Below the pieces are notes generated by a model. It had not been told where the DNA came from, did not search any database, and saw nothing but the letters and a program-made list of their open reading frames with translations. From the NCBI GenBank assembly GCA_013214425.1, contig JABSPN010000031.1:1-15186 (forward strand): a stretch of DNA of 15,186 nucleotides, written 5' to 3'. The translations under genes were made by a program, and so were the position numbers. This document shows, piece after piece, positions 5,913 through 13,293 of the stretch. The DNA is from Flavobacteriaceae bacterium (GTDB taxonomy: Bacteria > Bacteroidota > Bacteroidia > Flavobacteriales > Flavobacteriaceae). Every line of letters starts with the position of its first letter. Position 1 is the first letter of the stretch.

Positions 5913-8099
5913 TTACAGCCTTGATTTTAAGGGTTTTTTAACGATTAAAGCGTTTATTTTGTCGAAAAGGTCGTTTGGCTTGAATGGTTTTGACAAAATA
6001 TCATCAAAACCTGCCTGATAGAAGTCGTCCATTTTATCATCAATTGTAATGGCTGTAAGTGCGATAATTGGAATGTCTTGGTCAAATCGTCTGATCAGTT
6101 TTGTAGCTTCTAATCCACTGATGCCTGGCATGTGTATGTCCATTAAGACTAAATCGTAACTTCCTTTTTTAACCATATCAACTGCATCAGTACCATTATC
6201 AATGATGTCGCTAATAATTTTTTGCTTGTCAAGAATCTTCTGAGTGATTAATTGATTGACTTTAATGTCTTCAACAATTAAAATCTTCTTACCGATTAGG
6301 ATGTCGAAAGTTTTGTAAACAGGTGTTTCGCTAACTTTCTCTATAGTTTCAGGAGCAATTTCAAACGACAAGTCAAAGTAAAACATGGTGCCCTGACCTT
6401 CTTTACTCTTAAGCTGGATTTTGCTGCCTAGTAAATCGAGAAGGTTTCTTACAATAGTTAAACCGAGTCCGGTTCCTCCATATTTTCTGTTAATCTGAAT
6501 AGAACCTTGAGAGAAACTTTCAAAAATTTCATCTAGTTTTTCTTCTGAAATTCCGATACCGGTATCTTCAATTTCAAATTTAAAATTCACTTCATTGTTC
6601 GAAATCCCCATGTTGATTACTCGAATCCAAATTTTCCCCTTTTCAGTAAATTTTATGGCATTACCAACTAAGTTGAAAAGAATTTGGGATAACTTAACAG
6701 AGTCACCAAGTAACATATTTGGAGAATGTTTATCAAACTCGAACATAATGTCATTACCATTGTTTTTTTCAGAACTATTAAAAGCAATGATTACACTATT
6801 AATAAGCTTCTTTACATTGAAAGGGGTCTTTTCTACCTCTAATTTATTGGCTTCTATTTTGTTGATATGTAAGATGTCATTAATAAAATTCAGTAAATAA
6901 TCTCCAGAGAATTTCAAAGACTTTAAGTGTTCCTTTTGTTCTGTTGTTGGGTTTTTGTCAAGTAATATATCAGTTAACCCTGTTACAGCATAAAGAGGTG
7001 TTCTCAATTCGTGTGTTACTGTTGATAAGAATTGAGCTTTTGCATTATTGGCTTTTCTTAATTCAACATTTTTCTTTTTTAAAAGGGCATTGCTTTTAGA
7101 TCTATTCTTATTGTTACGATAAAGCGAGATAGTAAATAATAGAAGGATTGCACCTAGGGCAAAAACAAGATAAGAGGTGATTCTATTACGTTGTAATTGT
7201 TGTTCTTTATCTAAACTTTCTTTATTCATTTTCTCGATCAACCTGTTTTTTTCATCGGCGTCAAGCCTGGCTTGGGCCTCAAGGTTCAGTTGTTCTTTAT
7301 TGATTGAATAAACTTCGTCTCTTAACTCATTATGAATTTTTAGATTGTCATAAGCTCTTCTATAGTTCCCCATGGTTTGGTAAACATCGCTTAAGACTTT
7401 TTTGGTTTCAATTGCCAATACCTGAAAATCATTTTTTTGAGCTAACTTAAATGCTCGGTCTATGACATCAAAAGCCCTGTCTTGATTGTTAAGTTTGACC
7501 AGAATTTTAGCTTTTTCAATTAAAATACTGGCTGTGATATAATCATTTTCAGTTTTTTCAGATAGCTTAATCGCATCATCCATCAATTGGTTTGCAGTGA
7601 TATAGTTGCCTTGCTCTGAATATAATACTCCTTTGTTCTTGATTACTTTAGCAACCGAAGCACTTAATCCAAGCTCTTCAAATTTAGATTGTGCTATTTC
7701 AAAGTATTCAAGCGCTTTTTGATAATCTTTTTGACTGGTGTAAACTAATCCGTAAGTATTATAGGTAGAGGAAACACCTTCTTCATCATTAATTCTTCTC
7801 TGAATTTGAGCTGCTCTGGTAAGCATTTCAATGGCCTTATCATTTTTGTTTGTTTGTAAGTAAATATTGGCTATTTGACTTAGTGCATTGGCAGTACTTA
7901 TTTCTGACTCATTAATAGCTGCTAGTTGGATTACTTCATTATAAAGATCTATTGCCTGATCAAAATTCAACAAGCGTTTTTTCTCTTTCGCAGTGATTAA
8001 TTTTGTATCAATACTATCCTGTAATACCTGATTTGTCTGTGAATAGGTAATAAAAGAAAATAAAGAAAGTATAATAATTAGATAAAACGTACTTCTCAT
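5913..8099 (-). CDS. TPR-containing hybrid sensor histidine kinase/response regulator
   Basis: A 728-residue membrane-bound hybrid two-component protein. Residues 1-20 form a signal peptide (YLIIILSLFSFITYS). Residues about 40-260 hold TPR repeats (for example NTYGLVYTSQKDYQKALEYF at 114-133), which would lie outside the inner membrane. A coiled coil (270-305) leads to one membrane helix (about 307-327). The kinase core follows: H-box with His363 in VTHELRTPLY, N-box NLVGNAIKF with Asn480, DTGIG (512-516) and GTGLGL (542-547). A C-terminal receiver domain (603-720) has Glu610/Asp611, phospho-acceptor Asp654 in LMDIHMPG and Lys704 in SKPF. All catalytic residues are present. There is no DNA-binding output domain, so the phosphate must pass to other proteins or the receiver acts in cis. 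The ligand sensed by the TPR part is unknown. It is monocistronic and convergent with lpxK. Confidence 0.93.
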   Translation of the reverse strand: MRSTFYLIIILSLFSFITYSQTNQVLQDSIDTKLITAKEKKRLLNFDQAIDLYNEVIQLAAINESEISTANALSQIANIYLQTNKNDKAIEMLTRAAQIQRRINDEEGVSSTYNTYGLVYTSQKDYQKALEYFEIAQSKFEELGLSASVAKVIKNKGVLYSEQGNYITANQLMDDAIKLSEKTENDYITASILIEKAKILVKLNNQDRAFDVIDRAFKLAQKNDFQVLAIETKKVLSDVYQTMGNYRRAYDNLKIHNELRDEVYSINKEQLNLEAQARLDADEKNRLIEKMNKESLDKEQQLQRNRITSYLVFALGAILLLFTISLYRNNKNRSKSNALLKKKNVELRKANNAKAQFLSTVTHELRTPLYAVTGLTDILLDKNPTTEQKEHLKSLKFSGDYLLNFINDILHINKIEANKLEVEKTPFNVKKLINSVIIAFNSSEKNNGNDIMFEFDKHSPNMLLGDSVKLSQILFNLVGNAIKFTEKGKIWIRVINMGISNNEVNFKFEIEDTGIGISEEKLDEIFESFSQGSIQINRKYGGTGLGLTIVRNLLDLLGSKIQLKSKEGQGTMFYFDLSFEIAPETIEKVSETPVYKTFDILIGKKILIVEDIKVNQLITQKILDKQKIISDIIDNGTDAVDMVKKGSYDLVLMDIHMPGISGLEATKLIRRFDQDIPIIALTAITIDDKMDDFYQAGFDDILSKPFKPNDLFDKINALIVKKPLKSRL

Positions 8100-8108
8100 A
8101 ATTCAACT

Positions 8109-8116
8109 CAAAAGTA
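8109..8116 (-). promoter_or_regulatory. Putative -7 box (TACTTTTG) close to the histidine kinase start
   Basis: On the minus strand the octamer TACTTTTG fits TAnnTTTG exactly. Its last base is only 10 nt from the ATG at 8099, against 20-23 nt for the other boxes in the window, so the transcript would have a leader of a few nucleotides at most. No other in-frame Met occurs before residue 92, so a later start is unlikely. The box may be real and near-leaderless, or a chance match. Confidence 0.35.
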
Positions 8117-8195
8117 CTTTAAATATACTCAATTTCGCTATTACGCCTATTAATTTATCAGGAGTATATGACTTTTTAGCGGTTAAATCGATTCC

Positions 8196-9203
8196 TTATG
8201 ATATAGTTGACCTGGATTTTAAGTGTAAAACCAGATCGATTAAGCGGTTGCTATAGCCTATTTCATTGTCATACCACCCAACAATTTTCACCATCTTACC
8301 AATCACGGACGTCAATTGTGCATCAAATGTGCAGGAGTATGGATTTCCTAAAATATCGACCGATACAATTGGATCTTCTGTATAATCCAAAAAGCCTTTA
8401 AGTTGATCTTCCGACGCCTTTTTAAAAGCATTGTTAATGGCTTCAATAGAGGTTTCTTTTTTGACATTAAACGTAATGTCAGTTAAAGAACCATCTGGAA
8501 CAGGAACTCGAATACCACAACCTCCAATAGCGTGTGATAATTCAGGGAATATTTTAGTAAGTGCTTTAGCAGCACCAGTTGTAGTAGGTACAATAGATTG
8601 GGTTGCAGCTCTGGCTCTTCTTAAATCCCGATGTGGTTGATCGTGCAAACTTTGATCTGTTGTAAAAGAATGAATCGTGGTGATATAAGCTTGCTCTATA
8701 CCACATAATTCATTGATGATTTTGATCATCGGGGCTGCATTATTAGTAGTACATGATGCATTAGAGATAATGGCTTCAGAACCATCAATACTCTCTTCGT
8801 TCACACCCATAACCACCATTTTAATATCGTCACTTGCTGGAGGAACAGCCAGGATAACTTTTTGAGCACCATTTTGTATGTGATAATTTAATTCCTGAGT
8901 GGTTTTAAATTTCCCCGAAGCTTCAACAACAAAATCGATGTTTAAAGTGCTCCAATCTAATTGCTCTGGATGCGATATATTCGTTAAACGAATTGGTTTA
9001 TTATTAATAATGATATGCTTGTCATCATGACTAAAATCAGCTTGATACACCCCATGAATACTGTCGTATTTTAATAAATGAGCCAAGGTTTTTGCATCGG
9101 CGATATCGTTGATAGCAACAAGATTAATGGAGTCATGGTCAATGAGAAGTCGGCATAAGCTTCGTCCAATTCTTCCAAATCCGTTGATGGCTATATTAAT
9201 CAT
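8196..9203 (-). CDS. gap: Type I glyceraldehyde-3-phosphate dehydrogenase
   Basis: A 335-residue GAPDH that converts glyceraldehyde 3-phosphate to 1,3-bisphosphoglycerate with NAD(P)+. The NAD-binding domain starts with INGFGRIGRSLCR, and Asp33 in AINDIAD suggests NAD preference. The active site is SNASCTTN with Cys151 and the general base His178 in TTIHSFTTDQ. LRRARAATQSIVPTTTGAAK and the ending VGWYDNEIGYSNRLIDL are typical. Differences from common housekeeping forms are Asn155 and Ala156 after ASCTTN (often Cys-Leu), TTDQSLHDQPH in place of the usual TADQRLLDGPH, and a long polar C-terminus. This may be a second isoform used for gluconeogenesis or another condition, which is inference. The start is 15 bp after the lipA stop, so lipA and gap very likely form an operon. 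Confidence 0.93.
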   Translation of the reverse strand: MINIAINGFGRIGRSLCRLLIDHDSINLVAINDIADAKTLAHLLKYDSIHGVYQADFSHDDKHIIINNKPIRLTNISHPEQLDWSTLNIDFVVEASGKFKTTQELNYHIQNGAQKVILAVPPASDDIKMVVMGVNEESIDGSEAIISNASCTTNNAAPMIKIINELCGIEQAYITTIHSFTTDQSLHDQPHRDLRRARAATQSIVPTTTGAAKALTKIFPELSHAIGGCGIRVPVPDGSLTDITFNVKKETSIEAINNAFKKASEDQLKGFLDYTEDPIVSVDILGNPYSCTFDAQLTSVIGKMVKIVGWYDNEIGYSNRLIDLVLHLKSRSTIS

Positions 9204-9218
9204 ATGCTACATGAAAAA

Positions 9219-10091
9219 TTAAAGGATATGCTTGTGTGCTTTATAACTACTTCTTACTAAGGCACCGCTTTCTACATGTCTGAATCCAAGGTTTAATCCG
9301 ATTTCTTCATATTCTTTGAATTCATCAGGAGTAACAAATCGTTTTACAGGTAAGTGTTTTTTACTAGGCTGTAAATATTGCCCTAAAGTAACAACGTCTA
9401 CTTTTGCCTCAGCCAACTCGTTAAGTGTTTCGATGACTTCTTCTCGTTCTTCACCTAAACCTAACATGATTCCTGTCTTGGTTCTTCTTTGTCTGTTTTC
9501 CTTTAGGTATTTTAAAACACCTAAACTTCGATCATACTTAGCTTGAATTCGCACTTCTCTGGTAAGGCGTCTTACGGTCTCCATGTTGTGAGAAATTACT
9601 TCAGGAGCAACATCGATCATACGATCAAGATGTCTTTCTATACCTTGGAAATCTGGAATTAAAGTTTCTAAAGTTGTTTCAGGATTCATTCTACGAACCG
9701 CTTTAACGGTTTCTGTCCAGATAATAGTGCCCATGTCTTTCAGGTCGTCACGATCTACAGAAGTCAAAACAGCGTGTTTGATTTTCATGATTTTGATAGA
9801 ACGCGCTACTTTTTCTGGTTCGTCCCAGGCAACAGATTCTGGTCTACCTGTTTTCACTCCGCAAAATCCACAAGATCTTGTGCAAACATTACCTAGAATC
9901 ATAAAAGTTGCTGTTCCTTCACCCCAACATTCACCCATATTCGGACAACTCCCAGAAGTACAGATCGTGTTCAATTGATATTTGTCAACCAAACCTCTTA
10001 GCTCTGTATACTTCTTTCCAACGGGAAGTTTAACCTTTAACCATTTTGGTTTTCCTTTTGGTGGTAATACACTTTCTGAATTAGTATTCAT
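9219..10091 (-). CDS. lipA: Lipoyl synthase LipA (radical SAM)
   Basis: A 290-residue lipoyl synthase, which inserts two sulfurs into the octanoyl group carried on lipoyl domains. Residue numbers count from the ATG at 10091. The auxiliary [4Fe-4S] cluster ligands are Cys44, Cys49 and Cys55 (CTSGSCPNMGEC); the radical SAM cluster ligands are Cys70, Cys74 and Cys77 (CTRSCGFC). The C-terminal RSSYKAH supplies the serine ligand Ser281. GLGEEREEV and TLGQYLQPS are also family motifs. An upstream TTG in frame (10097) would add two residues, but the ATG is preferred: it is a standard codon and lies 21 nt from a perfect -7 box, like other genes here. gap follows after 15 bp. Confidence 0.95.
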   Translation of the reverse strand: MNTNSESVLPPKGKPKWLKVKLPVGKKYTELRGLVDKYQLNTICTSGSCPNMGECWGEGTATFMILGNVCTRSCGFCGVKTGRPESVAWDEPEKVARSIKIMKIKHAVLTSVDRDDLKDMGTIIWTETVKAVRRMNPETTLETLIPDFQGIERHLDRMIDVAPEVISHNMETVRRLTREVRIQAKYDRSLGVLKYLKENRQRRTKTGIMLGLGEEREEVIETLNELAEAKVDVVTLGQYLQPSKKHLPVKRFVTPDEFKEYEEIGLNLGFRHVESGALVRSSYKAHKHIL

Positions 10092-10111
10092 ATGCAATTT
10101 CTTCTGAAGTA

Positions 10112-10119
10112 CAAATGTA
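10112..10119 (-). promoter_or_regulatory. Putative -7 box (TACATTTG) for lipA-gap
   Basis: On the minus strand this is TACATTTG, a perfect TAnnTTTG match in the short spacer between the Nramp-family gene (ends 10142) and lipA. The distance to the ATG at 10091 is 21 nt, which suggests that lipA-gap has its own promoter even though the genes follow the upstream cluster closely. No terminator is visible in the spacer, so read-through from the Nramp gene is also possible. Confidence 0.5.
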
Positions 10120-10141
10120 CGTATGAATTTCTAATTAATCT

Positions 10142-11365
10142 CTATAATATTGTTAGATACCAAACACTAAAGCCAATTAAGAATAAAATACCCAGAATAC
10201 TGAAAATTTTCATCGCCATTTTTGGTCTCCATTCTTCAGGAGTATGTTTACTGGTGAGTAAGATATAGTTTATCATAGCGTAGAAAGGTGCTGTTAGAAA
10301 AGATAGGATTGTCGCGATTTTAATTAGGGTGCCCATTTCAGAAGTAAAAAAACCAAGAATAACTGTAGTTCCTATAATTAAAACAAGCATCCAGAAAACA
10401 TAAGTGTGCTTCACTAATTTAGGTGCTAACAATTTTGAGGTACTTGCCATGGCTCTGGGTGAAGCATCCAAAGTGGTTAGGGTGGTGCTAAACATTGTGG
10501 TGAAAGCAGCAATGGCAATAATCATAGAGAAATGATCTCCTAAAGTATTTGTGTATAGTGATATAAGTTGATTGGCAAATTCGCCTCCCTTATCAGAAAA
10601 AGTTTCTCCAGAATTATACATCACCAATGCTCCCAAGGCTACAAAACCTGCTCCGAGAATTATGGTGGCAATATATCCGATATTGAAATCGAATAATGCT
10701 ATTTTTTTATCGGTGTTTTTTTCAATATCTCCTGACTTTCTTTTTTCAACGGCCCATAAAGAATGCCAAATGGAGATGTCTAATGGCGCGGGCATCCAAC
10801 CCATAAAGGCGACTAAAAAGATAATATGTGGCGTTTCTTCAGGGAAAATTTGAGTAAACGATACAGATCCCACTTCTTGTGTTGCAAACACGACAGCTAA
10901 AACTGTTGTGATCGTCAATGTGAGTATGATAATCTTCATAAGATTATCCAGAAGCTTATAGCGACCTATAACTAAAATAGCTAAACATATTCCGGTAATA
11001 ACCATGCACCAATGAAAATTGTTTAAATCACTTCCGAATAATTCAGAAGCTAAACTAGCTGTCACGATAGTAACCGCAGTTTGTATGGTGAACATGGTGG
11101 CAAAAGTGAGCAGGAAATAACTGATGAGCACCCCTTTTCCAAGCTTATTGTATCCTTCTAATAGACTTTCTCCTGTAGCAGCGGCATAACGGGGTCCGAA
11201 TTGGAAAAAAGGATATTTGACAACATTTATTAACAATAAAGCCCATAATAAACCAAAACCAAAGTTAGCGCCTGCTCTTGTAGAATAAACTAAATGTGAT
11301 ACGCCTATTGCTGCTCCAGCAAATAATAATCCAGGACCTAGTTGTTTTATCTTCTTTAGCATCAT
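10142..11365 (-). CDS. Nramp-family (SLC11-like) transporter with atypical ion-binding motif
   Basis: A 407-residue inner-membrane protein with about 11 hydrophobic segments. The beginning LGPGLLFAGAAIGVSHLVYS, then RAGANFGFGLLW, is an Nramp TM1 and its flank, and FMGWMPAPLDISIW (187-200) is the TM6 region. Classical Nramp Mn2+/Fe2+ importers have DPGN in TM1 and an A-x-x-M-P segment in TM6. Here the TM1 unwound segment reads IGVSH (20-24), so the metal-coordinating Asp and Asn are absent, while a Met-Pro (191-192) and an Asp196 occur in TM6. The substrate is therefore uncertain: it may be a divalent metal, Mg2+ as in Nramp-related magnesium transporters, or another ion. The first of two adjacent ATG codons overlaps the TAA of the sigma-factor gene by one base (TAATG), pointing to coupled translation. 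Confidence 0.8.
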   Translation of the reverse strand: MMLKKIKQLGPGLLFAGAAIGVSHLVYSTRAGANFGFGLLWALLLINVVKYPFFQFGPRYAAATGESLLEGYNKLGKGVLISYFLLTFATMFTIQTAVTIVTASLASELFGSDLNNFHWCMVITGICLAILVIGRYKLLDNLMKIIILTLTITTVLAVVFATQEVGSVSFTQIFPEETPHIIFLVAFMGWMPAPLDISIWHSLWAVEKRKSGDIEKNTDKKIALFDFNIGYIATIILGAGFVALGALVMYNSGETFSDKGGEFANQLISLYTNTLGDHFSMIIAIAAFTTMFSTTLTTLDASPRAMASTSKLLAPKLVKHTYVFWMLVLIIGTTVILGFFTSEMGTLIKIATILSFLTAPFYAMINYILLTSKHTPEEWRPKMAMKIFSILGILFLIGFSVWYLTIL

Positions 11366-11925
11366 TAATTGTTTTTGATGTACTCTGCCAAAAGCTTTCG
11401 AGCTCTTAATAATTTGACCTTAACATTATTTTCTGTTTCGTCTAATTGATTTGCAATTTGTTTGATGCTTTTCTCCTGAAAATACCTTAAATGAATGATT
11501 TCTTGGTAGTTAGGTTTTAATTTTTTGATTTGTTTGAGTAACTCAACAAGGTTCTGCTCAATGATAATTTTATCTTCGGCACTGGGACTTCCGTCAATAA
11601 TGGTAAGCGCTTCGTCATCTGCATCAATTGTGTTAGAATTCAGAAGCGATTTTCTTTTCCTAATTAAATCAAAGTGAATGTTTTTAGCAATAGCAATTAA
11701 CCAGGTCGAAAATTTATACTCTTCGTTAAAGCTATCTAGTTTATTAAAGGCTTTAGAAAATGTTTGTACAGCAATATCTTCTGCATCATTTTCGTTTTCT
11801 GTTCGCTTTAATAAAAAACCGTAGACTTCACCCCAAAAAGAATCCATAAGAAAATGAAATGCTTTTTGATTTCCTTCTTTGGCCTTTTGAATGTATTCTC
11901 GAAGAGTAGATTTGTCTATTTCCAA
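11365..11925 (-). CDS. ECF-type RNA polymerase sigma factor (sigma-70 family)
   Basis: A 186-residue extracytoplasmic-function sigma factor. Region 2 spans about residues 18-90, with NENDAEDIAVQTFSKAF as the region 2.1/2.2 core and FSTWLIAIAKNIHFDLIRKR as the promoter-melting and -10 recognition part. A short linker follows. Region 4 (about 125-182) has LKPNYQEIIHLRYFQEKSIK followed by the helix-turn-helix QIANQLDETENNVKVKLLRARK. Region 3 is absent, as in all ECF factors. No anti-sigma gene is adjacent, so the mode of control cannot be read from the context. The start overlaps the end of the glycosyltransferase gene by 10 bp, and the stop overlaps the Nramp start by 1 bp, so all three are on one transcript. 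Target promoters are unknown. Confidence 0.92.
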   Translation of the reverse strand: MEIDKSTLREYIQKAKEGNQKAFHFLMDSFWGEVYGFLLKRTENENDAEDIAVQTFSKAFNKLDSFNEEYKFSTWLIAIAKNIHFDLIRKRKSLLNSNTIDADDEALTIIDGSPSAEDKIIIEQNLVELLKQIKKLKPNYQEIIHLRYFQEKSIKQIANQLDETENNVKVKLLRARKLLAEYIKNN

Positions 11926-13022
11926 TGGTTTGGTTTTGAGATCGTATTAGCGATAAAGATACCAAATTGAAATAAGATTAAAAATAATTCCAAAAACGGT
12001 AAGGGAATTAAAAGCTTGGTACAATTCAATTTGTTTCCTGCTTTAATATAGACAATGTATTGCATTAAGAGCTTAAATCCGATAAGGCTGGTCACAATAA
12101 TCCATTCGTATGAGAAAGTCAGTAATAAAATGGCTAAAATCCAAAAGCTTACTTGTAAGATATAATTGAGGGCTAATAAAAATTGATGTTTGAACTTATA
12201 ATGTTTGGCCGTAGAAATATGCCTTCTTTTTTGCCTGAACCAGGCAACGAAAGAATCTGGAGCTATTGATGTTGTAAAAGAATCATGTGAAAAACAAATG
12301 TTTGTGTTCTTCTTATTGGCTACTTCATTAATGAATAAATCATCATCTCCGGATTTGATTTTCATATGATTGATAAAACCATTAGTATTAAAGAATTCTG
12401 ATTTATGATAGGCTAAATTTCTACCTACACCCATATATGGAAGACCTATTTTTGCAAAGGACAAATAATGTAATCCGGTAATAAATGTTTCAAACCTGAT
12501 TAGGGCGTTTACATAAGAATTTTTGACTTTTTCATAGGCTCCGTATCCTAATACAATTGTTTTTTCTGATGAGAAATGACTGCTTATTTCACGAATCCAT
12601 TGATTGCTGTTTGGCATACAATCAGCATCGGTAAACAGGAGGAAATCATGACTTGCAGCTTTGATTCCTAGTGTTAAAGAGTATTTTTTATTTCCCCAAA
12701 AGGCTTCATTATTTTCTACATCTACAATTTTGATGTTGCTATGTTGCTTCTGAAAAGCTTCCATGATTTCTAATGAGTCATCATAGGAAGCATCATTAAT
12801 CAATACCAATTCGAAATTTGGATAGTCCTGATTGAGAATTTTAGGAATATGTTTTTTGAGATTTTTGGCTTCGTTTTTTGCGCAAACGATTACTGAAACA
12901 GGAATGTTTTTAGGCTGCTTCTGACTCTTTTTAGCAAAAGCAAATGAGCTGAATATTCCGAAATATAAAAGGAGTTGAAGAAAAACAACCGAACAGAAAA
13001 TCATTAATAAGATGAAGAGCAT
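11916..13022 (-). CDS. Membrane-bound family 2 glycosyltransferase
   Basis: A 368-residue GT-A fold glycosyltransferase. There is one hydrophobic N-terminal helix (about 2-25), then the catalytic domain starting IPVSVIVCAKNEAKNLKKHI. Asn76-Asp77 (LINDASYDDS) belong to the nucleotide site, DAD (132-134, in FTDADC) binds metal and nucleotide-sugar, GDDD (225-228) holds the likely catalytic acidic residue, and QKRRH (264-268) corresponds to the QxxRW motif of processive or membrane-associated GT2 enzymes. Three hydrophobic segments follow (about 281-305, 308-326, 338-358). The enzyme should use cytoplasmic sugar nucleotides to build an envelope glycan or glycolipid; donor and acceptor cannot be read from sequence. 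The gene starts 5 bp after the small Cys-rich protein gene and overlaps the sigma-factor gene, so it belongs to one operon. Confidence 0.9.
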   Translation of the reverse strand: MLFILLMIFCSVVFLQLLLYFGIFSSFAFAKKSQKQPKNIPVSVIVCAKNEAKNLKKHIPKILNQDYPNFELVLINDASYDDSLEIMEAFQKQHSNIKIVDVENNEAFWGNKKYSLTLGIKAASHDFLLFTDADCMPNSNQWIREISSHFSSEKTIVLGYGAYEKVKNSYVNALIRFETFITGLHYLSFAKIGLPYMGVGRNLAYHKSEFFNTNGFINHMKIKSGDDDLFINEVANKKNTNICFSHDSFTTSIAPDSFVAWFRQKRRHISTAKHYKFKHQFLLALNYILQVSFWILAILLLTFSYEWIIVTSLIGFKLLMQYIVYIKAGNKLNCTKLLIPLPFLELFLILFQFGIFIANTISKPNHWK

Positions 13023-13027
13023 TTATC

Positions 13028-13234
13028 TTATTTGGAATGTTGAGGTTCTGAACAAGTATCGAACTGATCTGGAGTTTTTCCGCAGAAACCACAAGATTCT
13101 CCGCTTTTATTTAACATTGGATTCTGACTAGCGCATGTTCCTGCAAATTCACCATCCTTTTTTGCCCAAAGTTTGATAGCAATACCGGCGATACATAATC
13201 CTAATAATACAATACTAATTAAAACGAGTTTCAT
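13028..13234 (-). CDS. Small membrane-anchored Cys-rich protein, 68 aa
   Basis: A 68-residue protein with one N-terminal hydrophobic helix (residues 2-23, including Cys14) without a clear signal-peptidase site, then a basic stop KLWAKKDG and a short soluble tail holding Cys34, Cys48, Cys51 and Cys61. The contexts are GTCASQNP, GESCGFCGKTPDQ and DTCSEPQ. The CxxC with flanking cysteines suggests metal binding or disulfides. The layout of one helix plus a Gly/Cys tail recalls NqrM (DUF539), the small maturation factor of Na+-translocating NADH:quinone reductase, but Cys spacing differs, so this is only a resemblance. It is the first gene of the four-gene cluster, directly behind a perfect -7 box, with the glycosyltransferase 5 bp downstream. 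I cannot assign a function. Confidence 0.75.
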   Translation of the reverse strand: MKLVLISIVLLGLCIAGIAIKLWAKKDGEFAGTCASQNPMLNKSGESCGFCGKTPDQFDTCSEPQHSK

Positions 13235-13253
13235 CTGTAATTCAATTTATTGA

Positions 13254-13261
13254 CAAAGATA
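13254..13261 (-). promoter_or_regulatory. Putative -7 box (TATCTTTG) for the four-gene sigma/transporter cluster
   Basis: On the minus strand TATCTTTG matches TAnnTTTG exactly, with its last base 20 nt upstream of the ATG at 13234. It directly abuts, and shares one base with, the T-tract of the upstream lipoprotein gene's terminator (13261-13292), so any -33 contact would fall inside that hairpin. Confidence 0.5.
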
Positions 13262-13292
13262 AAAAAAAGCTGCCTTATGGCAGCTTTTTTTT
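13261..13292 (-). terminator. Intrinsic terminator of the lipoprotein gene
   Basis: A perfect inverted repeat: eight A's plus GCTGCC (13261-13274), a 4-nt loop, then GGCAGC plus eight T's (13279-13292). On the minus strand it begins one base after the stop codon at 13294 and ends in a T-tract, a canonical Rho-independent terminator. By symmetry it could work in both directions, but the next gene is also on the minus strand. Confidence 0.9.
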
Positions 13293-13293
13293 G

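Noticed and set aside
10092..10097. TTG start extending lipA by two residues
   Set aside because: An ATG two codons later is the better start and keeps the usual 21-nt distance to the -7 box.
10572..10853. 93-codon plus-strand frame inside the Nramp-family gene
   Set aside because: It is antisense to membrane-protein coding sequence and shows no domain or start signal.
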